The notes below the pieces were generated by a model. That model saw only the letters and a list, made by a program, of their open reading frames with translations, was not told the DNA's origin and ran no database searches. Positions 52,380-61,926 of a stretch of 64,000 nucleotides of DNA are shown piece by piece. How positions within the stretch are numbered: position 1 is the stretch's first letter; each line of letters opens with the position of its first letter. The stretch is from positions 366,354 to 430,353 of the forward strand of contig NZ_JADOTT010000002.1 of NCBI RefSeq assembly GCF_016817355.1, read 5' to 3'. Source of the DNA: Maricaulis parjimensis (lineage in GTDB: Bacteria > Pseudomonadota > Alphaproteobacteria > Caulobacterales > Maricaulaceae). The position numbers and the translations under genes were made by a program.

Positions 52380-55300
52380 GTTCCAGACGTTCGATCAGAA
52401 CATCATCGACATGTCCGGTGCGGGGCAGGCCCAGATCAGCCTCGAACTGCATGATGGCTTCACGCGTGCGCGCGCCCATCTCGCCATCAATCGGGCCGGG
52501 CGCATAGCCCAGCACGGACAGGAAGCCCTGGGCCCGGCGCACGGCGGCGACATCCGTGGTTGCCGTGCGCTCCCAGGGCAGGTCCTGGTAGATCCCGTTG
52601 GCTTCAGCGTCGATCGGGCGCGGCGTGAAGCCGGCAGCCGTCGAGCGGGCCGCGTCCAGGGCGGCCGGTTCCATCGCGCCCTCCAGCGCTGCAGCGCGTT
52701 CGCGGGCCGTCGGGTCATTGGCGCCATTGGCGGCAATCGTGAACCAGGCATAGGCGTCGGGCAGGCTCTGCGGCACGCCATCCCCGGTTTCATACAGCAG
52801 GGCGAGATTGAACTGGCTGTCACGCAGGCCGAGCAGGGCTGCCTCCTGGAACCAACGCGCCGCGGTCTCCAGATTTTCCGCGACGCCGGTGCCATAGTAG
52901 TACATCACACCCAGATTGTGCATGGCGCGGCGGTGGCCGGCATTGGCGGCCCGTTCGGTCCAGCGGCGCGCAGCTTCCAGGTCCTGGGGCACGCCTTCGC
53001 CGGTTTCCAGCAATTTGGCATAGCGATACTGGGCCGACGGCACGCCCTGTTCGGCGGCGCGGCGCAGCAGAATGGCGGCGCTGTCCGGATTGCCGTTCTC
53101 CAGCGCCTGCATGCCCAGCTGATAGCGCGCCACCGGGTTTCCGTCCGAAGCGGCGCTGGCCAGGGTGGTTTCGCGGCTGGAGGCCGGAGCTTGCGGCTGC
53201 GAGCGGGCCGGAGCCGAAGTCACAGGAGCCGCATCCACCGGCTCGGCCGCGGCCGGCATCATCGTGCCCGACGCATCCGCCATCACATTGGAGGGTGGCG
53301 GGGTTTGCGGTTCCGGATCAGGCTGGGCCTGGGCCACCGGCTCCTGGGAGATGGCGGGTGCCTCGGCCTGGGTTTCGACCGGCGTTTCAGCCGGGCTCTC
53401 TGACGGGGCGGCAGATGCCGGCTGTTCCGACAGGCCGGCCTCGACCTGGGCAATGAAGTCGCGTTCGGCCTGGGCTTCCACGGCGACGCGCTCGGCATCG
53501 CCCTTCCAGGCTTCCCAGACCAGCAGCGCGCCGGCACCGGACAGCATGGCCAGGGCAAAGACCGGCAGGGTGTAGAGCAGGGTGCGGCCCAGACGCGACG
53601 GTTTGCGGGGCTTGCTCGTGGCCTGGGCAGCAGGCTGGCCCGGCGCACGCGTGCGCTGGCGGGCGGCGGCCAGGAAATCGGAATCGGCTGTGGCGCCGAT
53701 ACGGCCGGTCGGCGCGGCCGGGCGCGGGGCGCGGGCCTGCGGTGCCGGTTCCGGCTGAACCGGGGCGGGTTGCAGGACCATGGCGGCCGCAGCGGGCTGC
53801 ACTTCCGGCTGTGCTTGCGGGCGGGGCTGCGGCTGGGGAGCCGGCTCGGCCGGACGGGCCTTGCTGCTCGGTGCCGGTGCGGCTTCGGCGAGGAAGGGAT
53901 CATCCTCGTCCAGATCGGCACCCAGCGGTGTTTCGGCCTGCGGCGGCGGCGAAAGCGGTGTATCGAAATCGATATCCTCTTCCGGCTCGATCGCGATCGG
54001 TTTGTCCTCGACCTTCACCTCCGGCTGGGCCTCGGGCTCAGCCTCCGGCTTCGGCGCATGCTTGGCCTCGATCGCCTCGAGACGGTCGGCCAGGGCAGAC
54101 ATCGCCCGCTGGACCGGGGAGAGGGCTTCTTCCGTTTCGTCGCGCACGGAGGACAGGCGTTCCTGGACACTGCCCAGGGCATCCTCGATCCGCTGTGCGG
54201 TGCGTTCCTCGGACTGGCGCAGCCGGTCTTCCAGCTCATCCTCGCTGGAACGGCGGGACTCGATCTTGTCGAGCATCTGCGCCATGCGGTCGGTCGCATT
54301 CTCGACGACCTGGCTGGCGCGGGTCTCGGACTGGTCGATGCGGTCAGCGAGCGAGCGGCCCAGACGCGTGACATCCTCGCCCATGCGGCGGATGGCATCG
54401 CGGCTTTCCTGGCGGACCTCGTCGAGACGGCGGTCCAGCTTGCTCTCATTCTGGCTTTCGCGCAGCGCGTCAGCGGCGCGACGCTCGCTCTCGGTCAGGC
54501 GGCGATCGATCGCACCGGCGAGCTTGGTGATCTCCTGGCCCAGACGGGACATGCTGTCGCCCTGGCGGCGTTCCGCTTCGTCCATCCGGGCCATGGCGCG
54601 GGTCAGCGCGTCCTCAAGCCGGTCGATGCGCGGTTCCGAAGCGGCACCGGCCATGGCCTTGGCCATCTGGCTGCGCGTGTCGGCGATAACGCGGGCGACA
54701 TCCTCGGACAGGCGTTCGAAGCGGCGCTCCAGATCGACCGTGTCGGAAGAATTGCGGGTTTCCAGATGACGCAGACGGTCATCCAGCCGCGAGACCGACG
54801 TGTCGAGCGCGCGGGCCGCGTCATTGGTGATCCGTTCGGCCCCTTCCACCCGCGCCTTGAGCGCTTCCGTGGTCGAGGTCAGCTGACCCAGCGTGTCGGT
54901 GGTGCGGTCCTGCCGTTTGCGGTCGAGATCCGCGTAATCATCGGCGCGGGCTTCCAGCCGGGCGAGGCGAGCTTCCAGGGATTCCGAAGCGGAGCGGGCG
55001 TCGGTATCCAGCTCGTGCAGGCGGGCGGCGATATCATTTTCATGCTCATAGAGCCGGCGGGCCAGCTTCATGATCGTGGTTTCAAACGCCGCACGGTCTT
55101 CCGGCGAATTGGAAGCGGGGCCGGCCGCTTCGACCTGGCGCAGACGGTCGGCCAGTTCCTCATGGGATTTGCGGACCCGGTCGAGCGTGGCCTGGGCGGA
55201 CTGCAATTCCGCACTTTGCCGGTCGCTGGACCGGCTGATCTTCTCGGCGAGCTGGGTAATGGCCTTGTCGAGACCGGAGAGGGTGCGGGCCGAGCGTTGT

Positions 55301-55566
55301 TCGGTGTTTTCCACGCGCTCGGTGAGGCGATTGACCATGGCGCGCAGCAGCCGGTCGTCTTCCTCATTCAGCGCGGAGCCGCCGCCAAATCCCGGGAAGG
55401 ATTCCAGCGCATCATCCCATTCCGCCTTGGAGGGATCGGAGTCTTCCAGGATGACGCGATTGATCCATTCGCCCAGAGTCACGCCTTCCCGGCGCGCTGC
55501 TGACTTAGCCCGCGCCCGGGCGCGGGGATCGATCCCTTTCACGCTCCATGGCCCACTGGACGACAT
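52363..55566 (-). CDS. PodJ-like polar localisation factor
   Basis: 1067 residues with the PodJ layout: an N-terminal segment GPWSVKGIDPRARARAKSAARRE...TLGEWIN (1-40), very like Caulobacter PodJ as I recall it; cytoplasmic coiled coil (about 70-490); acidic Pro-rich linker (490-650); one TM helix (about 660-683); a periplasmic Ala/Pro/Glu linker; SEL1/TPR repeats (about 805-960); and a peptidoglycan-binding domain (about 1000-1060, LGYAPGPIDGEMGARTREAI). PodJ organises the flagellated pole for pili, holdfast and PleC. The CtrA/GAnTC-rich upstream region supports cell-cycle control. Confidence 0.78.
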   Translation of the reverse strand: MSSSGPWSVKGIDPRARARAKSAARREGVTLGEWINRVILEDSDPSKAEWDDALESFPGFGGGSALNEEDDRLLRAMVNRLTERVENTEQRSARTLSGLDKAITQLAEKISRSSDRQSAELQSAQATLDRVRKSHEELADRLRQVEAAGPASNSPEDRAAFETTIMKLARRLYEHENDIAARLHELDTDARSASESLEARLARLEARADDYADLDRKRQDRTTDTLGQLTSTTEALKARVEGAERITNDAARALDTSVSRLDDRLRHLETRNSSDTVDLERRFERLSEDVARVIADTRSQMAKAMAGAASEPRIDRLEDALTRAMARMDEAERRQGDSMSRLGQEITKLAGAIDRRLTESERRAADALRESQNESKLDRRLDEVRQESRDAIRRMGEDVTRLGRSLADRIDQSETRASQVVENATDRMAQMLDKIESRRSSEDELEDRLRQSEERTAQRIEDALGSVQERLSSVRDETEEALSPVQRAMSALADRLEAIEAKHAPKPEAEPEAQPEVKVEDKPIAIEPEEDIDFDTPLSPPPQAETPLGADLDEDDPFLAEAAPAPSSKARPAEPAPQPQPRPQAQPEVQPAAAAMVLQPAPVQPEPAPQARAPRPAAPTGRIGATADSDFLAAARQRTRAPGQPAAQATSKPRKPSRLGRTLLYTLPVFALAMLSGAGALLVWEAWKGDAERVAVEAQAERDFIAQVEAGLSEQPASAAPSESPAETPVETQAEAPAISQEPVAQAQPDPEPQTPPPSNVMADASGTMMPAAAEPVDAAPVTSAPARSQPQAPASSRETTLASAASDGNPVARYQLGMQALENGNPDSAAILLRRAAEQGVPSAQYRYAKLLETGEGVPQDLEAARRWTERAANAGHRRAMHNLGVMYYYGTGVAENLETAARWFQEAALLGLRDSQFNLALLYETGDGVPQSLPDAYAWFTIAANGANDPTARERAAALEGAMEPAALDAARSTAAGFTPRPIDAEANGIYQDLPWERTATTDVAAVRRAQGFLSVLGYAPGPIDGEMGARTREAIMQFEADLGLPRTGHVDDVLIERLERAAAG

Positions 55567-55570
55567 TTCC

Positions 55571-55749
55571 GAATCGCTCGCTCGACTTAACCGCTCAACG
55601 CTATTCTGCGGTTAATATTGTGTAAACCAAGCGCGCCGCCCCAAGATGTAGTGTTTCCACACCGAATCGCAGACTAGGGCTCGCACGCGAATTTCCTGAG
55701 TCTAGACAAGGCTCTGACTCGGTTAATGCGGGCTTAAATCTGTGGACAA
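55571..55749 (-). promoter_or_regulatory. Cell-cycle control region of the podJ-like gene (CtrA box, GAnTC cluster, DnaA-like sites)
   Basis: In 189 nt lie a perfect CtrA box TTAA-N7-TTAA (55723-55737) and four GAnTC sites (55571-55575, 55664-55668, 55698-55702, 55716-55720). There are also TTGTCCACA on the minus strand (55741-55749, 8 of 9 to the DnaA box) and GTTTCCACA (55653-55661), the same 9-mer as upstream of gcrA. TTAACCGC-N13-GCGGTTAA (55587-55615) is an inverted repeat near the start codon. In Caulobacter podJ is under GcrA/CcrM, DnaA and CtrA control. Confidence 0.75.
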
Positions 55750-55755
55750 TCGTGG

Positions 55756-57357
55756 TTAATTTGCAGCGGCCGGGCCGAAGAAATCCGGGGCAAGCGACTG
55801 CAATTGTTCCTGCATTGCGGAAGCTTCGCGCAAGGGGGGTAAACGGTCGGCGTCAGGCAAGCGACGGGCGATCTCGAACAGCATCCAGGCGCTCTCGATA
55901 TCATCGCGTGCGGCGGCATAACGGCCGGCATGCCAATAGGTCAGCGGCGCGAACGGGTCGGCCTCGGCGCTGGCCGCAAAGAAGTCCAGCGGCGACAAGT
56001 CGGGCAAGGCGCCCGGCGTCGCGGCTTGCTGGGCCGCGATGGACTGGGCGGCCAGCATGTTGATGGCGGCACCGGCAAATCCCTGACGGTGGGTCTGGCT
56101 GCGCAGATAGGCCAGAGCGCGTTCACGGTCATCCTGCATGTTGGACAGGGCGTTCATCAGGGCTTCGAAATCGGCATTGCCCAGACCGGCCGCGGTCACC
56201 TGGCTCATCCGGGCGCAGGCTGGCGAGTCCGAGCCATTGCGGCAGGGGCCGGCATGCTGGGCGATCTGGTAGAGCGCGAGATAGGCACCGGCGAAATCGG
56301 CGCGGTTCTGGGCGGCTTCGGAGGCCGCGACCAGGGTGGCATCCGTGGTGGCAGCCGCGGCCGGCTGGTTCAGGGCGTCAAATCCCGCCGCCAGAAGCCG
56401 GGTGATAGCCGGGTGGCCGGTCTCATAGGCCTCGGCTGGCGCTGACGGAATGTTTTCCGGCCAGGGAAAGGCGCCTTCGCCGGGATTGAGGCTCAGCCGG
56501 GTCCAGGTCTCGCGGCGCCCATCCGGGCTGGAGGGGCTGAAGACCAGGAAGGAGAAGCGTTCCGGAATGCCGCCGTCTTCGGGCAGGGCGTGCAGGGCGT
56601 CCGGATGGATCGGCAGGGCGTGGCGCATCCAGGCCTGGAACAACGCGGCCGCCTGTGATGTGTCGCTTTCACCGGGATCATAACCGAAAATCTCGCTGCC
56701 CATCTCGAAGCGGCGGATGGCGACATGGCCGTCCTCGTTCTCGGTGACATGCATGTCCGCTTCGGACAGGCGCACGCCCATGGCGGCCTCGATCCAGAAG
56801 CGCTCGAACTGGCTGCCGCCCGGGCCGGTCACCTCGTCCAGCTCCCCGTTCTGGGTGAAATAGGAGAAGGTGCTGACCTGGCGGTGCACATGCGCGACGA
56901 TGGGTGCGTTCAGCACGGCGGGCCCTTCCAGCAGGGCGGTGCGGGTCAGGATACGGTCGGTGGCAAAATCGAACACGGTCCGGCCTTCGCTGGCCGGTTC
57001 GGAGGCATAGCCGTCACCGATCACGATCTCGCGCTGTTCCCTGCCCAGCGCAGTTCCGTCCAGGGCGCTGGTTTCGATCTGCCAGCGCGTGCGCAGCACA
57101 TCTGTCGACCGCTCGCCGCGGAGTGCCAGATAGGCGTCCCGGTCGAGCCAGGCCCCGGCGGTCTGTGTGAGGCTCGGCGAGAGCTCAGTTTCCGGCGCGT
57201 CAACCGTCTCCTCGGTCTCTTCCTCGGGCTGTGGCGCGAAGATGGAAAAGCCCGGGTCCGGCTGCTGGGACAGGGCCGGAGCCGTTGCAGACAGGGCGAG
57301 GCCGGCCAGGCAGGCCAGGCCGGTAAAACGGGCGGGAAACAGAACCGGTTCAAACAT
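55756..57357 (-). CDS. Secreted protein of unknown function
   Basis: Not recognised. About 533 residues: signal peptide (FTGLACLAGLALSATAPALS), an acidic stretch (PEEETEETVDAPETELSP), a beta-rich first half with a repeated 'TRTALLEGPAVLNAPIVAHVHRQ' style, and an Ala-rich helical C-terminal half that may hold TPR/SEL1-like repeats (LTYWHAGRYAAARDDIESAWMLFEIA). Stands upstream of the podJ-like gene on the same strand but is separated from it by the regulatory region. ATG 57357 starts the signal peptide. Confidence 0.75.
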   Translation of the reverse strand: MFEPVLFPARFTGLACLAGLALSATAPALSQQPDPGFSIFAPQPEEETEETVDAPETELSPSLTQTAGAWLDRDAYLALRGERSTDVLRTRWQIETSALDGTALGREQREIVIGDGYASEPASEGRTVFDFATDRILTRTALLEGPAVLNAPIVAHVHRQVSTFSYFTQNGELDEVTGPGGSQFERFWIEAAMGVRLSEADMHVTENEDGHVAIRRFEMGSEIFGYDPGESDTSQAAALFQAWMRHALPIHPDALHALPEDGGIPERFSFLVFSPSSPDGRRETWTRLSLNPGEGAFPWPENIPSAPAEAYETGHPAITRLLAAGFDALNQPAAAATTDATLVAASEAAQNRADFAGAYLALYQIAQHAGPCRNGSDSPACARMSQVTAAGLGNADFEALMNALSNMQDDRERALAYLRSQTHRQGFAGAAINMLAAQSIAAQQAATPGALPDLSPLDFFAASAEADPFAPLTYWHAGRYAAARDDIESAWMLFEIARRLPDADRLPPLREASAMQEQLQSLAPDFFGPAAAN

Positions 57358-57436
57358 GAGATGCAGCTTGCATGGGCTGGCTTGGCATTGAAAGGGGAAA
57401 GGCGGAGAGGCGCTGAAAATCCTGAATGTCACAGAT

Positions 57437-57476
57437 TTGACGTTGACGTTCGCGTAAGTTTGTGAACACAGTTCAC
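57437..57476 (+). promoter_or_regulatory. MerR/LiuR-type operator and palindrome upstream of the MerR gene
   Basis: TTGACG is repeated head-to-tail (57437-57448), and TGACG-TTCG-CGTAA (57444-57457) resembles the TTACG/CGTAA half-sites of LiuR-type MerR regulators of acyl-CoA degradation. Just downstream, GTGAAC-ACA-GTTCAC (57462-57476) is a perfect palindrome ending 3 nt before ATG 57480. Roles are inferred. Confidence 0.5.
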
Positions 57477-57479
57477 GGC

Positions 57480-57965
57480 ATGATCAAGCCGGTTGCTCCC
57501 GATTCCGAATTCACCATCCGCGAGCTCGCCCAAGAGTTCGATGTGACCCCGCGCACGCTGCGCTTTTATGAGCAAAAAGGGATGATCACCCCGTCCCGCC
57601 GGGGCGCCGCGCGGATCTATTCCGCTGCGGACCGTGCCCGGATCGAACTGATCCTGCGCGGCAAGCGGGTCGGTTTCGCGCTCGATGAAATCAAGGAAAT
57701 CCTCGATCTCGAGGCGATTGACCGGGGCGGCCGTGAACGGCTGGAGCCGGCAATCGAACGCTTTACCGCCCGAATCCAGGTGCTTGAGCAGCAGCGCGAG
57801 GATGTCGAGCGCGCCATTGCCGAGCTCCAGGCCGGCCTCGCCTGGATGCGCGAGCGTCTGGAAGATCGTACCCCGTCCGATGATGTCCGCCGCCGTGCCC
57901 GGGCGTTTGAAGCCCTGGCCCAGGCCCGACTTGATCCGTGGTCCGGTGCGCCCAGCGCCGGCTGA
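57480..57965 (+). CDS. MerR-family regulator of acyl-CoA degradation (LiuR-like)
   Basis: 161 residues: MerR winged helix (FTIRELAQEFDVTPRTLRFYEQKGMITPSRRGAARIYS, in parts), then a coiled-coil dimer helix with no metal-binding Cys, like regulators of leucine or fatty-acid breakdown. It heads a run of acyl-CoA dehydrogenase and thiolase genes. ATG 57480 is assumed; GTG 57462 is also in frame but starts inside a palindrome, and neither has a clear SD. Confidence 0.85.
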   Translation: MIKPVAPDSEFTIRELAQEFDVTPRTLRFYEQKGMITPSRRGAARIYSAADRARIELILRGKRVGFALDEIKEILDLEAIDRGGRERLEPAIERFTARIQVLEQQREDVERAIAELQAGLAWMRERLEDRTPSDDVRRRARAFEALAQARLDPWSGAPSAG

Positions 57966-58018
57966 TCCCCTTCACCAACCCCGACCGATTTCACACCGAC
58001 TTTCCCGGAGAAACCCAG

Positions 58019-59809
58019 ATGACCGCCTCGTATCGCGCCCCGGTTCGTGACCAGCGTTTCGTGCTGCACGACGTGCTCAACATCACCCAGTATTCCCACC
58101 TGCCCGGCTTTGCCGATGCGGATGCCGACACGATTGACGCCATCCTCGAGGAAGGCGGGAAATTCTGCGAAGGCGTGCTCGCCCCGCTCTCCAAGGTCGG
58201 TGATGTGGAAGGTTGTGTGCGGGACGAGGACGGCAATGTGGAGACCCCGACGGGCTTCAAGGATGCCTTCCAGCAAATGTCCGAAGCCGGTTGGACGGCA
58301 TTGTCCTCTGACCCGGCCTATGGCGGTCAGGGCCTGCCGCACGTGCTGAACCTGGCCTTCAATGAAATGGTCTCCGCCTCCAACATGGCCTTCGGCATGT
58401 ATCCGGGCCTGACGCTGGGTGCCGCTGCGGCGCTTCACACGGGTGGATCGGATGAGCAGAAAGAGCTCTACCTGCCCAAGATGATCTCCTGCCAATGGGG
58501 CGGGACGATGAATCTGACCGAGCCGCATTGCGGAACCGATCTGGGCCTGCTGCGTACCAAGGCCGTGCCGCAGGCGGATGGCTCCTACAAGATCACCGGC
58601 CAGAAAATCTGGATCTCCTCCGGTGAGCACGACATGGCGGAGAATATCATTCACCTCGTCCTGGCCCGCGTTGAAGGTGCCCCGGACGGTGTGAAGGGCA
58701 TCTCCCTCTTCGTGGTGCCAAAATTCATCCCCGATGCCGACGGCAATCCGGGTGAGCGCAATTCGCTCAAATGCGGCGGTCTGGAACACAAGATGGGCAT
58801 TCACGGCAATGCCACTTGCGTGATGGATTATGACGAAGCCACCGGCTGGCTAGTCGGCGAGGAAAACAAGGGTCTCAAAATCATGTTCGTCATGATGAAT
58901 GAAGCCCGTCTCGGCGTCGGCCTGCAAGGTTATGCCCTGGCCGAGGCCGCCTACCAGCAATCCCTGGCCTTCGCGAAAGACCGTCTGCAGGGCCGCTCCC
59001 TGACCGGTCCGAAGAACCAGGACGGTCCGGCCGACCCGATCATCGTGCATCCGGATGTCCGCCGCATGCTGATGGACCAGAAATCCTTCGTCGAAGCCGC
59101 CCGTTGCTTTGCCCTGTGGACCGCGCTGCATGGCGATCTGGAAGAGAAATCCGACGATCCGTCCCAGCGCGAAAAGGGTGGCGACTACATGGCGCTGCTG
59201 ACCCCGATCGTGAAGTCCTACCTGACCGGCAAGGGCTATGACATGGTCTCCAACGGCCTGCAGGTGCATGGCGGTTCTGGCTTCACCGAGGAATGGGGCG
59301 CGTCCCAGCTCCTGCGCGATGCCCGCATCACCCTGATCTATGAAGGCACGAATGGCGTGCAGGCGCTCGACCTGGTCGGCCGCAAGCTGGCCATGAACGG
59401 CATGCGCCCGATCACAACCTTCTTTGCCGAGCTGGACGCCTTTGTCGCCGAGGGCGGCAATGACGAGACCCAGCCCTTCGTCAACGCGGTCGCGGACACC
59501 AAAGCCAAGCTGAAACAGGCGACCGACTGGCTGATGAACAATGCGCTGAACAATTTCGACCATGCCGGCGCGGGCAGTCATGACTATCTCAACCTCTTCG
59601 GCCTGACCTGCCTCACCTATATGTGGGCCAAGATGGCCAAGGTCGCTTCGGCCAAGATCGCCGCCGGCGAGACCGATCCGCACTATGCGACCAAGCTCAA
59701 GACCGGCCGCTATTTCCTGGACCGCTGGGTCCCGGAAGCCGGCATGCACCTGGCCAAGGTCGAGGCCGGTGCCGACAGCATGATGGCCCTCGAAGAAGAG
59801 GCCTTCTAA
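58019..59809 (+). CDS. Acyl-CoA dehydrogenase, long (596-residue) type
   Basis: FAD enzyme that starts beta-oxidation. The 596-residue length matches the AcdA/FadE-like group with an extra C-terminal domain. Motifs: MNLTEPHCGTDLG (FAD-binding), KIWISSGEHDM, QVHGGSGFTEEWGASQLLRDARITLIYEGTNGVQALDLVGRK (in parts). CGGAG lies 9 nt before ATG 58019. Likely in one transcript with the MerR gene; a terminator follows. Confidence 0.93.
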   Translation: MTASYRAPVRDQRFVLHDVLNITQYSHLPGFADADADTIDAILEEGGKFCEGVLAPLSKVGDVEGCVRDEDGNVETPTGFKDAFQQMSEAGWTALSSDPAYGGQGLPHVLNLAFNEMVSASNMAFGMYPGLTLGAAAALHTGGSDEQKELYLPKMISCQWGGTMNLTEPHCGTDLGLLRTKAVPQADGSYKITGQKIWISSGEHDMAENIIHLVLARVEGAPDGVKGISLFVVPKFIPDADGNPGERNSLKCGGLEHKMGIHGNATCVMDYDEATGWLVGEENKGLKIMFVMMNEARLGVGLQGYALAEAAYQQSLAFAKDRLQGRSLTGPKNQDGPADPIIVHPDVRRMLMDQKSFVEAARCFALWTALHGDLEEKSDDPSQREKGGDYMALLTPIVKSYLTGKGYDMVSNGLQVHGGSGFTEEWGASQLLRDARITLIYEGTNGVQALDLVGRKLAMNGMRPITTFFAELDAFVAEGGNDETQPFVNAVADTKAKLKQATDWLMNNALNNFDHAGAGSHDYLNLFGLTCLTYMWAKMAKVASAKIAAGETDPHYATKLKTGRYFLDRWVPEAGMHLAKVEAGADSMMALEEEAF

Positions 59810-59831
59810 GCCGATCAGGACAGGGCGGGAC

Positions 59832-59864
59832 CGGGCCAGTGAGAGCCTGGCCCGCCCTTTTCGT
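59832..59864 (+). terminator. Terminator between the two acyl-CoA dehydrogenase genes
   Basis: 8-bp GC stem (59832-59839 with 59847-59854, loop 7 nt) followed by CCCTTTTCGTTT. The T-run starts 3 nt after the stem, so efficiency may be partial. Confidence 0.65.
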
Positions 59865-59912
59865 TTCCGGTCGATATCGTCAAGGACAGTCAAATCCTGG
59901 GGAGGATGATTG

Positions 59913-61079
59913 ATGTTTCAGGACCCGCTTAACGTACCAAAACCCGCCTTCCTCGAACGCGAGGATGTGCGCATGTTCGAGGACAGCGTCCGCGCCTTCA
60001 TGGCGAAGGAATGCGTGCCCAATGCCGAAAAATGGGAAGCCAATGGCATGGTCGACCGCGAGGTCTGGACCAAGGCCGGTGAGGCGGGAATTCTCTGCCC
60101 GTCCGTGCCCGAGGAATATGGAGGGGCCGGGGGTGATTGGGGCCATGAATACGTCTTCCACACCGCGGGTGCCGAGATCGGCGCGGCGGGCTGGGGCGTC
60201 GGCCTGCACAATTCCATCATCGCGCCCTACGTCACCCATTACGGGTCGGAGGACCAGAAGAAGTCGATCCTGCCGCGGATGATCTCCGGCGAGCTGATCG
60301 GCGCCATCGCGATGAGCGAGCCGGGCACCGGGTCCGACCTGCAGAGCGTCAAGACCACAGCCGTCAAGGATGGCAATGGCTATCGCATCAATGGCCAGAA
60401 GACCTTCATCACCAATGGTGGCTCCGCCAATTTCGTGATCGTGGTCGCCAAGACGGACCCGACCAAGGGTTTCGACGGTGTCTCCCTCTTCCTGGTCGAG
60501 ACGGAAAAGGTGGAAGGCTTCAAGCGCGGCCGCCTCCTCGACAAGGTCGGCATGAAGGCCCAGGACACGGCCGAGCTCTTCTTTGAAGACATGTGGGTGC
60601 CCGCCGATGCGCTTCTGGGCGCGGAAGAGGGCCAGGGCTTCATCCAGCTGATGCAGCAATTGCCCCAGGAACGCCTGCAGATCGCCGTCCAGGGTGTCGG
60701 CGCCATGAAGCGCGCTTTGTTCGAGACGGTGAAATACGTCAAGGAACGCGAAGCCTTCGGCCGTCCGGTCATGAAGTTCCAGAACACCCAGTTCAAACTG
60801 GCCGAGTGCAAGACCAAGGCGACCATGGCGGAAGTCTTCGTCCACCATTGCTCGGAACGCCTGATGAAGGGCGAACTCGATCCGGCCACCGCCTCGATGG
60901 CGAAATACTGGGTCTCCGAAGCCCAGAATGAAGTCATCGACGAGTGCGTGCAGCTGCACGGCGGATATGGTTACATGCGCGAATATCCGATCGCGAAAAT
61001 GTGGACCGACAGCCGCGTCCAGCGGATCTATGGCGGGACCAATGAGATCATGAAACTCCTGATCGCAAGGACGCTGTAG
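59913..61079 (+). CDS. Acyl-CoA dehydrogenase, standard length
   Basis: 388-residue FAD-dependent dehydrogenase. Motifs: IAMSEPGTGSDLQSVKTTA, KTFITNGG, QLHGGYGYMREYPI and RIYGGTNEIMK. ATG 59913 is preceded by GGAGG at 7 nt. Length and motifs resemble long-chain or medium-chain enzymes; chain-length preference cannot be told. A run of small coupled genes follows. Confidence 0.95.
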   Translation: MFQDPLNVPKPAFLEREDVRMFEDSVRAFMAKECVPNAEKWEANGMVDREVWTKAGEAGILCPSVPEEYGGAGGDWGHEYVFHTAGAEIGAAGWGVGLHNSIIAPYVTHYGSEDQKKSILPRMISGELIGAIAMSEPGTGSDLQSVKTTAVKDGNGYRINGQKTFITNGGSANFVIVVAKTDPTKGFDGVSLFLVETEKVEGFKRGRLLDKVGMKAQDTAELFFEDMWVPADALLGAEEGQGFIQLMQQLPQERLQIAVQGVGAMKRALFETVKYVKEREAFGRPVMKFQNTQFKLAECKTKATMAEVFVHHCSERLMKGELDPATASMAKYWVSEAQNEVIDECVQLHGGYGYMREYPIAKMWTDSRVQRIYGGTNEIMKLLIARTL

Positions 61080-61081
61080 GG

Positions 61082-61555
61082 ATGAGTGAGGCGGGCGCCA
61101 TTCAGGTTGAGGGACGTGGGCAGAACCGCATGCTGTCGGCATTTGCTGGCCTCGCGGCGCTTTCCCTGTTCTCGGTCTTGAGCGGCGCCCTGTTTTCCCT
61201 CGCCCGTTCGTTCGGTCTACTGGACGGTTTGACGCCCGAGGCTTTGGCGCAGCATTCCAGCACGTTGAATTTCATCGCCCTCCTTGTCGCAGGATTGGCG
61301 ACTGCGGCTATCGGCTGGTGGCTGCGCAGGCAGGGTTCAGTGCTCTGGGGCGTCAGCCTGTTGGCCGTCGTCGGTGTGTGGGACGGTTTTGTGCGCGGCT
61401 CGAGCTGGATCGATGCTGTCCGCCGGGCTCAGGGGGATGCCGACATGGTCAACTGGTCTGTGTCTTACCTGCCGTTTCTGACGCCGGTTCCTATCCTTGT
61501 ACTTCTGGTGTTTCTTGGTGCCGGCGCTCAAAAACTTCGGGAGAACTTCAAATGA
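61082..61555 (+). CDS. Four-TM membrane protein, function unknown
   Basis: 157 residues, not recognised, with four hydrophobic helices. Begins ATGAGTGAGGCG two bases after the dehydrogenase stop, and its own stop overlaps the next start (ATGA). Translation is therefore coupled on both sides. Confidence 0.72.
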   Translation: MSEAGAIQVEGRGQNRMLSAFAGLAALSLFSVLSGALFSLARSFGLLDGLTPEALAQHSSTLNFIALLVAGLATAAIGWWLRRQGSVLWGVSLLAVVGVWDGFVRGSSWIDAVRRAQGDADMVNWSVSYLPFLTPVPILVLLVFLGAGAQKLRENFK

Positions 61556-61926
61556 TCACCCCGCTTGCCGTGTCCCTCCTCCTCACCACCCAATGCATCG
61601 GCTATGGCGCCGAGGGCACGCTGGAAGAGCAGTTCGACCAGTGCCTGGCGGGGGAATGGGGCGAGGAGGGGTGCACCTCCGGCCGCACCATCCAGCATTC
61701 CGGTTTTGAAAATGCCGAGGGTGAGGCCTGCACGATGGATTACTTCATCCGCGATCCCCATACGGGCGGTTTCCGGATTGGCTCGCTGTGCGGCGAGACC
61801 GAAGAGGACGAGCGTGGCGAGATCGCGGTCTGGATCATCGAGGATGGCCAGCTGAAAATGGGCAGCCAGATTTCCGGCTTCCAGACCATGGCCTGGCGGT
61901 GTGAAGCGGAGGCCGGTGATGAGTGA
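61552..61926 (+). CDS. Small Cys-rich secreted protein, function unknown
   Basis: 124 residues, not recognised. A short hydrophobic start (MITPLAVSLLLTTQC) may be a signal or lipid anchor. Several cysteines (QCLAGEW, GCTSGR, ACTMDYF, LCGETEED, RCEAE) and many acidic residues suggest a disulfide-bonded periplasmic protein. Overlaps both neighbours. Confidence 0.7.
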   Translation: MITPLAVSLLLTTQCIGYGAEGTLEEQFDQCLAGEWGEEGCTSGRTIQHSGFENAEGEACTMDYFIRDPHTGGFRIGSLCGETEEDERGEIAVWIIEDGQLKMGSQISGFQTMAWRCEAEAGDE

